Positions 22,546 through 31,531 of a stretch of 45,000 bases of DNA are shown one piece after another (the stretch's first letter is position 1; every line of letters begins with the position of its first letter). Origin of the DNA: Geodermatophilaceae bacterium (GTDB lineage Bacteria > Actinomycetota > Actinomycetes > Mycobacteriales > Geodermatophilaceae); NCBI GenBank assembly GCA_013695665.1, contig JACDAB010000103.1, forward strand, positions 1 to 45,000. Reading direction: 5' to 3'. The notes under the pieces are model-generated. The model had not been told where the DNA came from. It searched no databases and saw only the letters and a list, made by a program, of their open reading frames with translations. The translations under genes were made by a program, and so were the position numbers.

Positions 22546-23343
22546 TCAGGCGACGAGCCGTCGCCGCAGTGCTTCCTGATCCCCGGCGCCGAAGCCGTGA
22601 CTGTCCAGCCAGCCGGGCGGGTCGCCGAAGCGCGCGTCTAGTTCCCCGAGAAAGCGGGACATGGTCGCAGCGAGCGGCCGGTGGCTGTCCAGCGTGCGAC
22701 CGGCGAGATCCCCGGCGTACGTCGGACTGGACCGCAGGCGGGCGACAAGCTGGGGCAACACGTCCCCGGTGGCCACGTAGTCCTCGATGATCCGCTGCCG
22801 GTCCACGCGGGCCACCGACAGAGCCAGGGCGATGACGACACCGGTCCGGTCCTTGCCGGCCGCGCAGTGCACGAGCGCCGCGCCGTCCTCCTGCTCGGCG
22901 ACGGCGCGCAGTGCCGCCACGACATTGTCCGGGCGATCTCGCAGATAGCCGAGGTAGTACCCGGCCACGACGTCTGGACCTGCCATCTCGCGGTCCCGTC
23001 GAGGCCGCTCGCCCTCACCCTGCCAGGGGAGGACGTCGTCGGCAGCGAGGTCGGTGGTCTCACCCGACTCCGGGAACAGGGACAGGTGCCGGTGGGCGAC
23101 CGCAGTGCCCTGCAGTGGGCCGGGGCCCTCGGAGCGAACCTCGACGCCGGTCCTCAGGTCGAGGACAAGGCGCACCCTGAGCTCCTCGACCAGCCGGCTG
23201 ATATCCGCCCGCGTCAATGACTGCAGGTTGTCCGCACGCAGCAGCCGCCCGCGGGCCGTCGTACGCCCATCGGTCGTCGGAAGGCTCCCGATGTCCCGGA
23301 CGTTGACTGCACCCTGGAGTTGAACCCAGCGGCTGGTCGTCAC
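22546..23343 (-). CDS. PtpB-type tyrosine/dual-specificity phosphatase
   Basis: A 265-residue protein of the Y_phosphatase3 group, best known from mycobacterial PtpB. The N-terminal signature VNVRDIGSLPTTDGR leads into GRLLRADNLQSLT. The catalytic loop is VHCAAGKDRTG, with the Cys nucleophile and the Arg of the C-X5-R motif. A lid-like helical region (YYLGYLRDRPDNVVAALRAV) precedes it. Such enzymes remove phosphate from phosphotyrosine, phosphoserine/threonine or phosphoinositides. The start is GTG 23343. The gene lies about 100 bases upstream of the dynamin pair on the same strand, with no functional link evident. Nothing indicates secretion. Confidence 0.88.
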   Translation of the reverse strand: MTTSRWVQLQGAVNVRDIGSLPTTDGRTTARGRLLRADNLQSLTRADISRLVEELRVRLVLDLRTGVEVRSEGPGPLQGTAVAHRHLSLFPESGETTDLAADDVLPWQGEGERPRRDREMAGPDVVAGYYLGYLRDRPDNVVAALRAVAEQEDGAALVHCAAGKDRTGVVIALALSVARVDRQRIIEDYVATGDVLPQLVARLRSSPTYAGDLAGRTLDSHRPLAATMSRFLGELDARFGDPPGWLDSHGFGAGDQEALRRRLVA

Positions 23344-23395
23344 CAGCCGAGAGTATGCGCAGAACGCGACAACTCAGCCAACGGGCAAGGAACGC

Positions 23396-23620
23396 TTAGA
23401 GCAGGGTGCCGTCGTCGCGATAGCGCCGCTCTTCCACGACCCGGTGACTGGTATTGCTGCGCTGGTTCATCAGCACCAGCGAGATGATGATGCCGATCAC
23501 GCCGACGCCCATCAGGACGAACCCGACGACGTCGAGATCAACACCGCTCACCTCACCGGTGACCGCGAAGGCGAGGATGGCTCCCAACGCCAAGAGGAAG
23601 ATCGAGACTCCGACACCCAT
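23396..23620 (-). CDS. DUF6458-type small membrane protein
   Basis: A 74-residue protein with two transmembrane helices (SIFLLALGAILAFAV and VGFVLMGVGVIGIIISLVL) separated by a short loop, and a charged tail (RVVEERRYRDDGT). This is the DUF6458 layout common in actinobacteria; the function is unknown. The start ATG 23620 follows AAGGAGGT by six bases, a near-perfect ribosome site, so upstream in-frame starts are rejected. Confidence 0.88.
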   Translation of the reverse strand: MGVGVSIFLLALGAILAFAVTGEVSGVDLDVVGFVLMGVGVIGIIISLVLMNQRSNTSHRVVEERRYRDDGTLL

Positions 23621-23694
23621 GCTGAGACCTCCTTGGTGAGCACGGCGAGTCCGCGTCACCTACACAGTCTGACAGCCCGGCCGAAAACCGACGG

Positions 23695-25533
23695 TCAGAA
23701 GCTCTCCTCGGGGATCTCCATGAGGCTGTTGTCGGTGTTCTCGACGAGAGTGCGCTCCGCGGACAGCCTCGGCAGCACCTGCGCTGCGAAGAACCGCGCC
23801 GATGCGATCTTGCCCTCGTAGAAGGCTCGATCCTTGGCCGACGTCTCACCGCCGACTGCAGCCAGGGCCACCTCGGCGTGGCGAAGCAGCAGCCACCCGG
23901 TCAGCAGGTCGCCGAACGCGAGGAGCAGTCGGGTCGTGTTCTGCCCGACCTTGTAGACGTTGGACATGTCCTCCTGGGCGCTGGTGAGCTGCCCGACCAT
24001 GCTGGCCACCATCGCCTGGGTGTCGCTCAGCGCGGTGGCCAGCAGCGCCCGCTCGGCCTTGAGCCGGCCGTTGCCCGCCTCGTTGTCCAGGAAGGACTGG
24101 ATCTCTCCGAGCAGAGCGGTCAAGGCGCGGCCCTGGTCCTTGACGATCTTGCGGAAGAACAGATCCATCCCCTGGATGGCGGTCGTGCCTTCGTACAGGG
24201 TGTCGATCTTGGAGTCCCGGATGTACTGCTCGATCGGGTAGTCCGTCAGATAGCCCGAGCCACCGAAGACCTGCAGCGACTCCGACCCGAGCAGGGCATA
24301 CGCCCGCTCCGAGCCGAAGCCCTTGACGATCGGCAGCAGCAGATCGTTGATCCGCTTCGCGAGATCGAGGTCGATTCCGTTGTCGGCCGAGGCGCGCCGG
24401 ATGTGATCCTGCCAGCTGGCCGTATAGAGGTACAGCGCCCGCATTCCCTCGGCGTAGGACTTCTGCAGCATCAGCGATCGGCGTACGTCGGCGTGCGCGG
24501 TGATGGGGACGCGCGGCGCGGCCGGGTCAGTGGAGCGGGTGAGGTCGGCGCCCTGGAGCCGGGTCTTGGCGTACTCCAGTGCGTTGAGGTAGCCGGTGGA
24601 CAGCGTCGCGATCGCCTTGGTGCCGACCATCATCCGGGCGCCCTCAATGACCATGAACATCTGCCCGATGCCGCGGTGCACACCGCCGAGGAGGTAGCCG
24701 ACGGCCGGCTGGCGCTCCCCGAAGGTCAGGTCGCACGTGGCCGAGGCCTTGAGGCCCATCTTCGACTCCATGCCGGTGGCGAACACACCGTTGCGAGCGC
24801 CGAGCTCGCCGGTCTCGGCGTCGAAGAGGAACTTCGGCACGATGAAGAGGGACAGACCCTTCGTGCCGGGGCCGGCGCCCTGGGGCCGCGCCAGCACAAG
24901 ATGCAGGATGTTCTCGGTGTAGTCCCAGTCACCGGAGGTGATGAAGCGCTTCGTCCCCTCGATGTGCCAGGTGCCATCCGGCTGCTCGACCGCGCGGCTG
25001 CGACCAGCGCCGACGTCCGAACCGGCATCGGGTTCGGTGAGGACCATGGAGGCGCCCCACTGCCGTTCGATCGCGAGCCTGGCGATCGCCTGCTGCTCCG
25101 GCGTACCGAGGCTGTCGATGACGGATGCGAAAGCGGGCCCAGTCACCATGTAGAGGAACAGCGCCGGATTCGCGCCGAGCAACATTTCCGCGCAGGCCCA
25201 CTGCACCGTGGGCGGGGCGCCATACCCGCCGAGGTGGCCGGGCACGTTGAGCCGCTGCCAGTCACCGTCGAGGTATGCCTGACAGCTCATCTTCAGCGAT
25301 TCGGGAAGCGTGACCGAGTGGGTAGCCGGGTCAAAGACCGGCGGATTGCGATCGGCATCGACGAACGACGCCGCGAGTGGCCCCGTAGCCAGACGATCGA
25401 ATTCGGTTAGCACACTGGCGGCGGTGTCGGGGTCCATGTGGTCGAACGGCGGCGAACCGAGCCAGTCCTGGATGCGCAGGACCTCGAAGAGGTTGAATGT
25501 GAGGTCGCGCACATTGCTCTTGTAGTGCGTCAT
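23695..25533 (-). CDS. acyl-CoA dehydrogenase, large DmdC-like family
   Basis: A 612-residue flavoprotein. The N-terminus [18 protein letters not shown] is the conserved opening of the long acyl-CoA dehydrogenase family that includes 3-methylmercaptopropionyl-CoA dehydrogenase (DmdC), so ATG 25533 is chosen over a GTG at 25605. [15 protein letters not shown] is the flavin-binding motif, [10 protein letters not shown] and YGSGESLQ-type positions ([15 protein letters not shown]) follow, and [15 protein letters not shown] contains the catalytic Glu region. A C-terminal helical extension ([17 protein letters not shown]) is normal for this group. It oxidises an acyl-CoA to the enoyl-CoA; the chain type is unknown. 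Its own promoter and operator lie about 120 bases upstream. Confidence 0.9.
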   Translation of the reverse strand: MTHYKSNVRDLTFNLFEVLRIQDWLGSPPFDHMDPDTAASVLTEFDRLATGPLAASFVDADRNPPVFDPATHSVTLPESLKMSCQAYLDGDWQRLNVPGHLGGYGAPPTVQWACAEMLLGANPALFLYMVTGPAFASVIDSLGTPEQQAIARLAIERQWGASMVLTEPDAGSDVGAGRSRAVEQPDGTWHIEGTKRFITSGDWDYTENILHLVLARPQGAGPGTKGLSLFIVPKFLFDAETGELGARNGVFATGMESKMGLKASATCDLTFGERQPAVGYLLGGVHRGIGQMFMVIEGARMMVGTKAIATLSTGYLNALEYAKTRLQGADLTRSTDPAAPRVPITAHADVRRSLMLQKSYAEGMRALYLYTASWQDHIRRASADNGIDLDLAKRINDLLLPIVKGFGSERAYALLGSESLQVFGGSGYLTDYPIEQYIRDSKIDTLYEGTTAIQGMDLFFRKIVKDQGRALTALLGEIQSFLDNEAGNGRLKAERALLATALSDTQAMVASMVGQLTSAQEDMSNVYKVGQNTTRLLLAFGDLLTGWLLLRHAEVALAAVGGETSAKDRAFYEGKIASARFFAAQVLPRLSAERTLVENTDNSLMEIPEESF

Positions 25534-25650
25534 CGTTCGGAGCGCTCCAGACGAACCCGGCGACGGTGGACAGTCGGTGAGAGCCACAGCGTCACCGCGA
25601 GACACCGTCGTCGGTGCTCCGCCTCCGAGGGGTAGCTACTGGCACCCGCA

Positions 25651-25679
25651 AATATATTACCGGCCAGTAACTTGTGCAA
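25651..25679 (-). promoter_or_regulatory. promoter with operator in the spacer, for acyl-CoA dehydrogenase
   Basis: Read on the minus strand, TTGCAC (25679-25674), a 17-base spacer and TATATT (25656-25651) form a strong sigma70-type promoter. The spacer holds TTACTGGCCGGTAA (25670-25657), a 14-base near-perfect palindrome with one mismatched pair. Position between -35 and -10 is classic for a repressor, most likely of TetR type given the target gene. No regulator gene is adjacent. The untranslated leader would be about 110 bases. Confidence 0.75.
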
Positions 25680-25688
25680 GGTCCAGGT

Positions 25689-26144
25689 TCAGAGATCGAA
25701 CTCCGACGGGGCGATTCCCGCCGCGAAGCAGGCATCCCTGACCGCGACCCGCTCGTTCTCGTCGAAGTTGCCATCGGCGCCGCCGATGATGATCCCGATC
25801 TGGATCACCGCGCGGGCCTGATCCTGCTTCGGCTTCAGCTTGGCGATCGCCTGGATGCACTCCACCTTGCCGAAGTCGTAGTCCGAGGTCAGCTTGTTGC
25901 AGTAGTTGTCGAAGGTCTCGCGCAGCTCCGCCGCGGGGAAGATGGACAGCACGTCATTGCTGGAAATCAGGCCGGCGACCTTGGCACGCTCGCTCTGGTC
26001 GATGGTCCCGTCCGATGCCGCGATGAGCGCGCACATGGCCATCGTGCCGTTCTTGAAGTCCTTGTTCTTGAACTGGCTCGTCTTCGTCTTGAGCTGACTG
26101 GACATGTCCTGCGAACGCTGCTTGAGCTGATCCCACAAAGCCAT
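25689..26144 (-). CDS. terB: TerB-family stress protein
   Basis: A 151-residue soluble protein of the tellurite-resistance TerB family. An Lys/Gln-rich helical N-terminus (WDQLKQRSQDMSSQLKTK) precedes the TerB core, which has two repeated acidic segments, IAASDGTIDQSERAKVAGLI and IGGADGNFDENERVAVRDAC, that coordinate metal in characterised members. ATG 26144 is chosen for the GGGAG seven bases upstream; an earlier in-frame start would add 25 unlike residues. It is divergent from terD with a 216-base shared upstream region. TerB is thought to dock to membrane TerC and cytoplasmic TerD proteins in a metal-sensing complex. Confidence 0.92.
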   Translation of the reverse strand: MALWDQLKQRSQDMSSQLKTKTSQFKNKDFKNGTMAMCALIAASDGTIDQSERAKVAGLISSNDVLSIFPAAELRETFDNYCNKLTSDYDFGKVECIQAIAKLKPKQDQARAVIQIGIIIGGADGNFDENERVAVRDACFAAGIAPSEFDL

Positions 26145-26360
26145 CGACGTACTCCCTCTGTCACGGTGCCCGTCCGGGCGAATGGGACGGGATCTGCTGT
26201 TCGTCTTCCACTGTCCCATGAGAGCCGGGTGTCATGATCGGCGGCGCTGCGATCTGGCAGCGGTGACCGCGATGCGCGTCGATTGATCTAGAGTCAGGGA
26301 ATCGCCTGCCTCGGCGGACAGGACAAGTGGGGTAGGCCAAACCCAAGTGTGGAGGATTTC

Positions 26361-26942
26361 ATGGGAGTCAGCCTGAACAAGGGCGGCAACGTCTCGTTGA
26401 CCAAGGAGGCTGGTGCAGCCGGCCTCAGTGCGGTCCTGGTGGGACTGGGCTGGGACGCGCGCAGCACGACGGGAGCCGACTTCGACCTCGACGCCAGCGC
26501 GATCGCTCTGGCGTCCAGCGGCAAGGCCCTGTCAGACCAGCACTTCGTCTTCTTCAACAACCTGGCCACTCCGGATGGGTCGATCCAGCACACCGGGGAC
26601 AACCTCACCGGCGAAGGCGAAGGCGACGACGAGGCGATCAACGTGAACCTGTCCGTCGTACCGCAGGACATCGACAAGATCGTCTTCCCGGTGTCCATCT
26701 ACGACGCCGAAACCCGGTCGCAAAGCTTCGGCCAGGTACGGAACGCCTTCATCCGGGTGGTCAATCAGGCCAACAACGCGGAACTGGCCCGATACGACCT
26801 CACCGAGGACGCCTCGACCGAGACTGCGATGATCTTCGGCGAGCTCTACCGCAACGGTGCGGAGTGGAAGTTCCGCGCCGTCGGGCAGGGATACGCCTCC
26901 GGACTGCGCGGCATCGCCCAGGACTACGGAATCAACGTCTAG
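26361..26942 (+). CDS. terD: TerD-family calcium-binding stress protein
   Basis: A 193-residue TerD protein, the usual family length. [16 protein letters not shown] opens the fold. [20 protein letters not shown] and [20 protein letters not shown] are the two acidic metal-binding segments; [18 protein letters not shown]-type and [20 protein letters not shown] complete it. GGAGG at 26351-26355 lies five bases before the ATG at 26361 and decides the start. TerD proteins bind Ca2+ and are linked to resistance against tellurite, phage and other envelope or DNA stress. It probably starts the plus-strand ter operon, with the TerC-type gene 88 bases downstream. Confidence 0.95.
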   Translation: MGVSLNKGGNVSLTKEAGAAGLSAVLVGLGWDARSTTGADFDLDASAIALASSGKALSDQHFVFFNNLATPDGSIQHTGDNLTGEGEGDDEAINVNLSVVPQDIDKIVFPVSIYDAETRSQSFGQVRNAFIRVVNQANNAELARYDLTEDASTETAMIFGELYRNGAEWKFRAVGQGYASGLRGIAQDYGINV

Positions 26943-27030
26943 CCGTGCGAGATCCTCACGCAGGTTCGGTCCTGCACATCTGACCTCAGCCGGAGACCCC
27001 GCCGGGCACCTCCTCACGGAAAGACGGTTC

Positions 27031-28149
27031 GTGGTTCTCAGAACTTTCGGTTGGTCCTTCGGGCTGACCGCGCTGGCGTTGGTCGGGGCGCTGTACCTCG
27101 GCGGTCCCGAGACGCTGCTCATCGTGGCCATCCTCATCGTGCTCGAGGTCTCGCTGTCCTTCGACAACGCGGTGATCAACGCCACCGTGCTGGTGCGGAT
27201 GAGCCCGCTGTGGCAGACGATCTTCCTGACCATCGGCATCGCCATCGCCGTATTCGGGATGCGGCTGGTGTTCCCCCTCGTGCTGGTGGGAATCACCGCG
27301 TCGCTCAACCCGGTCGACGTGGTGACGTTGGCACTGGAGGGTGGCTCGGTCGAGACGGAAGGAACCTATGCCTTCCTGCTCGAGGAGGCGTATCCGTCGA
27401 TCGCCGCGTTCGGCGGAATGTTCCTGCTGATCCTCTTCCTGGAGTTCATCCTCGAGGAGCGCGAGCACACCTGGCTGACCTGGCTGGAGCGCCCGCTGGC
27501 GAAGATCGGCAAGGTGGACCAGCTCGCCGTGGTCATTGCCATCTCGCTACTGGTCATCGCGGCGCAGACCTGGGCCAGCGACTACGCCGAGACCGTCCTG
27601 CTGTCGGGGCTGCTCGGAGCCGTCACCTACATCCTGGTCAACAGCCTCGGGCAGCTGTTCGAGTCGCAGGGCATTATTGCCGCCGAGGAGCAGGCGCCCG
27701 AGACCGACGGCAGCAGCGGACCGACCCCGCTCGTGGTGGCCACGGGCAAGGCGGCGTTCTTCCTGTTCCTCTACCTCGAGGTCCTCGACGCCTCGTTCAG
27801 CTTCGACGGTGTTATCGGCGCGTTCGCCATCAGCCAGGACATCTTCATCATCGCCACCGGCCTTGGTGTCGGCGCCCTCTACATCCGGTCCTTGACGGTG
27901 TACCTCGTCCGCCAGGGAACGCTGGACGACTATGTGTATCTCGAGCACGGTGCGCACTGGGCCATCGGCGCCCTGGCGATTCTGCTGCTCGTCACGATCG
28001 AGTTCCACATCCCCGAACTCATCACCGGCCTGATCGGCGTCGGGTTCATCATCGGGGCCTTCCTCAGCTCGGTGGTGCGCAACCGCCGGGTTGCCGCGGC
28101 CGCACCGGACGGGTCCACTCCCAAGGTCGAGGTCGATCAGCGCGCGTAG
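27031..28149 (+). CDS. TerC-family (DUF475) integral membrane protein
   Basis: A 372-residue polytopic membrane protein with about nine hydrophobic helices. Two internally similar motifs mark the TerC/DUF475 fold: LEVSLSFDNAVINATVL near residue 45 and LEVLDASFSFDGVIGAFAIS near residue 255, each placing acidic residues in the membrane as expected for metal-ion transport. A charged loop (EEREHTWLTWLERPLAK) lies mid-protein. The start is GTG 27031, preceded by GGAAAG; upstream in-frame codons read as non-coding. TerC-family proteins export Mn2+ or anchor Ter complexes. No yybP-ykoY-like leader was recognised upstream. Confidence 0.9.
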   Translation: MVLRTFGWSFGLTALALVGALYLGGPETLLIVAILIVLEVSLSFDNAVINATVLVRMSPLWQTIFLTIGIAIAVFGMRLVFPLVLVGITASLNPVDVVTLALEGGSVETEGTYAFLLEEAYPSIAAFGGMFLLILFLEFILEEREHTWLTWLERPLAKIGKVDQLAVVIAISLLVIAAQTWASDYAETVLLSGLLGAVTYILVNSLGQLFESQGIIAAEEQAPETDGSSGPTPLVVATGKAAFFLFLYLEVLDASFSFDGVIGAFAISQDIFIIATGLGVGALYIRSLTVYLVRQGTLDDYVYLEHGAHWAIGALAILLLVTIEFHIPELITGLIGVGFIIGAFLSSVVRNRRVAAAAPDGSTPKVEVDQRA

Positions 28150-28172
28150 CGCTGGCTAGGAGCGTTCGCGCT

Positions 28173-28751
28173 ATGTCTGTCAGCCTGTCCAAGGGTCAGC
28201 GGGTCTCCCTGTCCAAGCGCGGCGGCGGCACGCTGTCACGGGTCAGGATGGGTCTGGGCTGGGATGCCGTCCAGAAGAAGGGCCTCTTCGGCAAGATGAA
28301 GTCCCAGGACATCGACCTCGACGCATCGGTGTTGCTGTTCGACCGCAACAACCAGCTGGTGGACGCCGTGTGGTTCGGTCAGCTACGCAGCGCCGACGGC
28401 TCGGTGGTCCACACCGGGGACAACCTCACCGGCGCCGGCGAGGGTGACGACGAGTCAATCATCGTCGACCTCGCCGTCCTGCCGGCACACGTCACCGCCC
28501 TGCTGTTCACGGTGAACTCGTTCACCGGACAGAACTTCAGTCAGATCGAGAACGCCTTCTGCCGCCTCGTCGACGAGACCAATCAAGACGAACTGGCCCG
28601 ATTCGACCTGTCCGGTTCGGGCGCCCACAACGCCCAGCTGATGGCGAAGGTCAGCCGAGACGGTTCAGGCTGGTCGATGACGGCGATCGGGGCGACGACG
28701 TCGGGGCGCACGGTCCAGGACCTGGTCCCGGCCGCGCTGGGTCATCTCTGA
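28173..28751 (+). CDS. second TerD-family protein
   Basis: A 192-residue TerD/TerZ-like protein. MSVSLSKGQRVSLSKRGGG is followed by GLGWDAV, an insertion with KKGLFGKMKSQ, and [31 protein letters not shown] is the acidic metal-binding loop. It differs from the first TerD in the basic insertion and in ending without the GQGYASGL motif, reading GATTSGRTVQDLV instead, so it is a diverged paralogue. GGAG precedes the ATG. It follows the TerC-type gene by 23 bases and is the last gene of this plus-strand run, converging on the TerD-VWA gene with five bases between. Confidence 0.93.
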   Translation: MSVSLSKGQRVSLSKRGGGTLSRVRMGLGWDAVQKKGLFGKMKSQDIDLDASVLLFDRNNQLVDAVWFGQLRSADGSVVHTGDNLTGAGEGDDESIIVDLAVLPAHVTALLFTVNSFTGQNFSQIENAFCRLVDETNQDELARFDLSGSGAHNAQLMAKVSRDGSGWSMTAIGATTSGRTVQDLVPAALGHL

Positions 28752-28756
28752 GGAGA

Positions 28757-30274
28757 TCAGCGGCTGCCGGTTGGGAGCAGGCCGCGCTGGCGGGCCAGCT
28801 GCAACCAGCCTGGGTACTCGTTCATCAGCAACTCGAACAGCTCGCCGTCAGGGATTGTCGCCGGATCCTCGACGGCGAAGAAGTTCGCATTGTCGACGTA
28901 GCGGCCGGCCAAGGTGTCGAGTTCCTCGAGAAACTCGAACTCCCCGCCGGACTTGCGCCCGCCACCCCATCGGCTCGGCTTCTGCACCGCTGCCCCCGGC
29001 TGAAATGACTGCGACGACTTTCCGATCGCCAGGAACTGCCAGAACAGCGGCTCGAAGGACGAGGCGATGAGCTGGTCCCGCGTGAACGCCTCATCCATCG
29101 TTCGGCCGTCTGTCACGAACATCACATACACCGGCAGTTCCTGAGCGAACGGCGCGTGCCGTAGGTCCGCCGTACCGAAGTAGTGCTGGCGGACCAGCTG
29201 CATCGCCTTGCCGTAGTACGTCGCCCCTTCCAGCTTGTGCCGGCGCAGCATCTCGTTGACGTACGTCGCATGGTTGGCCAGCTGCAAGGATCCGGCGGCA
29301 TAGCCCTCCTTACCGAAGAGAAACACGTCGACGTCACCGTCGTCGTCGAATCGCAGCCCGAGGGCCAGGATCCGCTCGGCCAGCTTCTGGATCTTGCCCG
29401 AGCGGTAGAGGCCGTGCATCGATCCGGAAATGTCCAGACACAGTGCGACGCGAGCGGTGTGCTCCCCGAGGCCGCGCTTCTCCAGTGACACCGCCGCGGT
29501 CTTGGTGAGGGAGAGCAGCTGCGGGCTCGCGCTCGCGATCTTCTTCTCCATGTTCATGAGCTGCTGCTTCTTGAGGCTGAGCTGTCCGCCGCCGCCCTGC
29601 TGAGGCGGTGGGTACGGCGCCGGCTGCCCCTGCGGGGGTGGATTGGTCGAGGTCGGTGGCCCGCTCGGCGGCGGGTAGGTGGGCTGCTGCCGTGGGGCCG
29701 GCTGCTGCCTGGCCGGCGGCGGTGCCGGCTGCCGGACCGGCGGTGGAGCGGGAGTGTCGTCCACGGAGATGCCGAAGTCGGTGGCGAGCCCCGCCAGGCC
29801 CGACGCGTACCCCTGGCCGACCGCCCGGAACTTCCACGCACCCTGCCGCCGGTACACCTCGCCGAAGAGGAATGCCTTCTCGTTGGCGGCGTCGGTGATA
29901 TCGAAGCGGGCCAGCTCGACACCTCCGGCGTCGTCGTACAGGCGCAGGTGCAAGCCGGGCACCCGGCCGAACGTCGTACCGTCCACACTCGCCCCGAAAA
30001 CCACCCGGTCAATCTCGGGCGGCAGCCTGGCGAGGTCGACTCCGACGGTGTCCTCGACACCGCCGGCGACCGGCGCCTTGCCTCGATGGCGAACCGCACC
30101 ACTCGCTCCGGACGGCTGGTTGTAGAAGACGAAGTCCGCATCCGAGCGGACTTTCCCTGCTGCGGTCAGGAGCAGCGCCGAGGAGTCCACATCAGCCGAT
30201 CCCCGCCACCCCAACACGACGCGGATCCGGCCGACCGAGATCGAGATGTTGGCGCCCTTGGCCATACTCGTCAT
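28757..30274 (-). CDS. TerD - proline-rich linker - VWA (TerF-like) fusion
   Basis: A 505-residue fusion. Residues about 1-172 are a TerD domain ([57 protein letters not shown]). A Pro/Gln-rich disordered linker spans about 175-232. Residues about 270-490 are a von Willebrand A domain with MIDAS sequence CLDISGSMHG (Asp near 279) and VTDGRTMDE. In this TerD copy the acidic loop equivalent to [13 protein letters not shown] is replaced by GKAPVAGGVEDT, so calcium binding may be weaker. VWA domains mediate metal-dependent protein contacts, so this may act as a scaffold in the Ter complex. An internal ATG at 30265 (MAKGANISISVG) is an equally good start. Confidence 0.92.
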   Translation of the reverse strand: MTSMAKGANISISVGRIRVVLGWRGSADVDSSALLLTAAGKVRSDADFVFYNQPSGASGAVRHRGKAPVAGGVEDTVGVDLARLPPEIDRVVFGASVDGTTFGRVPGLHLRLYDDAGGVELARFDITDAANEKAFLFGEVYRRQGAWKFRAVGQGYASGLAGLATDFGISVDDTPAPPPVRQPAPPPARQQPAPRQQPTYPPPSGPPTSTNPPPQGQPAPYPPPQQGGGGQLSLKKQQLMNMEKKIASASPQLLSLTKTAAVSLEKRGLGEHTARVALCLDISGSMHGLYRSGKIQKLAERILALGLRFDDDGDVDVFLFGKEGYAAGSLQLANHATYVNEMLRRHKLEGATYYGKAMQLVRQHYFGTADLRHAPFAQELPVYVMFVTDGRTMDEAFTRDQLIASSFEPLFWQFLAIGKSSQSFQPGAAVQKPSRWGGGRKSGGEFEFLEELDTLAGRYVDNANFFAVEDPATIPDGELFELLMNEYPGWLQLARQRGLLPTGSR

Positions 30275-30357
30275 GCCCGGATTGTGTCAGCACCGCGTTG
30301 TCCACCGTTCACCTCGGTCGCGTCGCCGATCTGAGGATCTCGGCTAGCGTTGTTGGA

Positions 30358-31509
30358 ATGCGACACTTCGCCCATCTGGGTACCGGCGAGCGGCGGCGCC
30401 TGTTCGTCCGCGAGCCCGAGGAAATCGGCCCCGGCGCCGAGCGGGAGATCCGCGCGATCGCGTTGGGCGCGACGCTGTACTCCCCGGCCATCCGCCCGAC
30501 GCTGGCCGCGGACATCGCCAAACGCGCAGCCGGCGGCGTCCTGAGTCACGTCCTCTGCCTGGAGGACTCCGTGGCCGATGACCAGGTCGAGGCGGCGGAA
30601 GCGAACCTCGTCAGCCAGCTGCAGGCCTACGCCGACAGTGGCGGCGGCGAGTCCCAGCTGTTCATCCGGGTGCGGGCGCCTGATCAGATTCCGGACCTGC
30701 TCGCCAGACTGGGGTCGGCCGCGAGCGTTCTCGCGGGTTTCGTGTTGCCCAAATTCACCGCGCCCACGGGCCGTAAGTACTTCGACGCGATGGACAGCGC
30801 GCACACCGACCTGCTGGTCATGCCGGTTGTCGAGTCGCCCGAGGTGGTGCACCAGGAGAGTCGCACGGAGGTCCTGTGCGGCATCGCGCACCTGCTGGCC
30901 GAGCACCGTGAGCAGGTGCTCGCCGTGCGGATCGGTGCCGCGGACCTGTGCGCGGTCTTCGGACTGCGCCGCGACCGGGAGCTTTCCATCTACGACCTGC
31001 ACCCGGTGGCGTCAGTGATCTCCGACATCGTGACGATGCTCGGCCGTGCCGACGGGACCGGCTTCGTGATCACCGGCCCGGTGTGGGAGTACTTTTCCGC
31101 GCACCCGCGGCTGTTCAAGCCACTGTTGCGGACGACGCCGTTCGCCGAGCACGCGGGCCTGCGGCTGCGCAGCGATCTGCTGGCCGGGGATCTCGATGGC
31201 CTGATCCGCGAAATCGTGCTGGACAAGGCGAACGGCATGACCGGCAAGACCGTCATCCATCCCAGTCACGTGCACGCCGTCCACGCCCTCCTCGCGGTCA
31301 CCGCCGAGGAGTACGACGACGCCAGCGACATCCTCGGCGAGGACGCTCACAACGGCGGTGTACGCCGCTCGCAGCACGGGAACAAGATGAACGAGGCGAA
31401 GCCTCACCGTGCGTGGGCGAACCGCACGCTGTCGCGGTCGCGGGTCTTCGGGGTGACCCGGCCGGGCGTCGGCATCGTCGACCTGCTCGGCGCGGGCGGT
31501 CAGCGGTGA
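30358..31509 (+). CDS. HpcH/HpaI (CitE-like) C-C lyase of the Ter module
   Basis: A 383-residue TIM-barrel enzyme of the HpcH/HpaI aldolase/citrate lyase beta family. GATLYSPAIRPTLAADIAKR, VLCLEDSVADDQVEAAEANL (acidic metal ligand region), LFIRVRAPDQIPDLL, FVLPKFTAP and ANGMTGKTVIHPSHVHAVHA follow the CitE layout. These enzymes cleave or form C-C bonds in acyl compounds with Mg2+. Genes of this group occur in Ter-linked operons together with phosphoribosyltransferases and a HAD phosphatase, as found here, where a nucleoside-like metabolite has been proposed (Anantharaman, Iyer and Aravind). The ATG at 30358 fits the family start. A long hydrophilic C-terminal part after residue 325 is typical of the Ter-linked subgroup. 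Confidence 0.88.
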   Translation: MRHFAHLGTGERRRLFVREPEEIGPGAEREIRAIALGATLYSPAIRPTLAADIAKRAAGGVLSHVLCLEDSVADDQVEAAEANLVSQLQAYADSGGGESQLFIRVRAPDQIPDLLARLGSAASVLAGFVLPKFTAPTGRKYFDAMDSAHTDLLVMPVVESPEVVHQESRTEVLCGIAHLLAEHREQVLAVRIGAADLCAVFGLRRDRELSIYDLHPVASVISDIVTMLGRADGTGFVITGPVWEYFSAHPRLFKPLLRTTPFAEHAGLRLRSDLLAGDLDGLIREIVLDKANGMTGKTVIHPSHVHAVHALLAVTAEEYDDASDILGEDAHNGGVRRSQHGNKMNEAKPHRAWANRTLSRSRVFGVTRPGVGIVDLLGAGGQR

Positions 31510-31531
31510 CAGCTGTCGCCCGTGCGCGGAG

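Noticed and set aside
26943-27030. Possible manganese (yybP-ykoY) riboswitch before the TerC-family gene
   Set aside because: The leader is only about 88 bases and none of the conserved internal-loop sequences could be found.
27051-28751. Plus-strand frame overlapping the TerC-type gene and continuing into the second TerD
   Set aside because: Only the part after 28173 is real coding; the upstream part is an out-of-frame shadow of the membrane protein gene.
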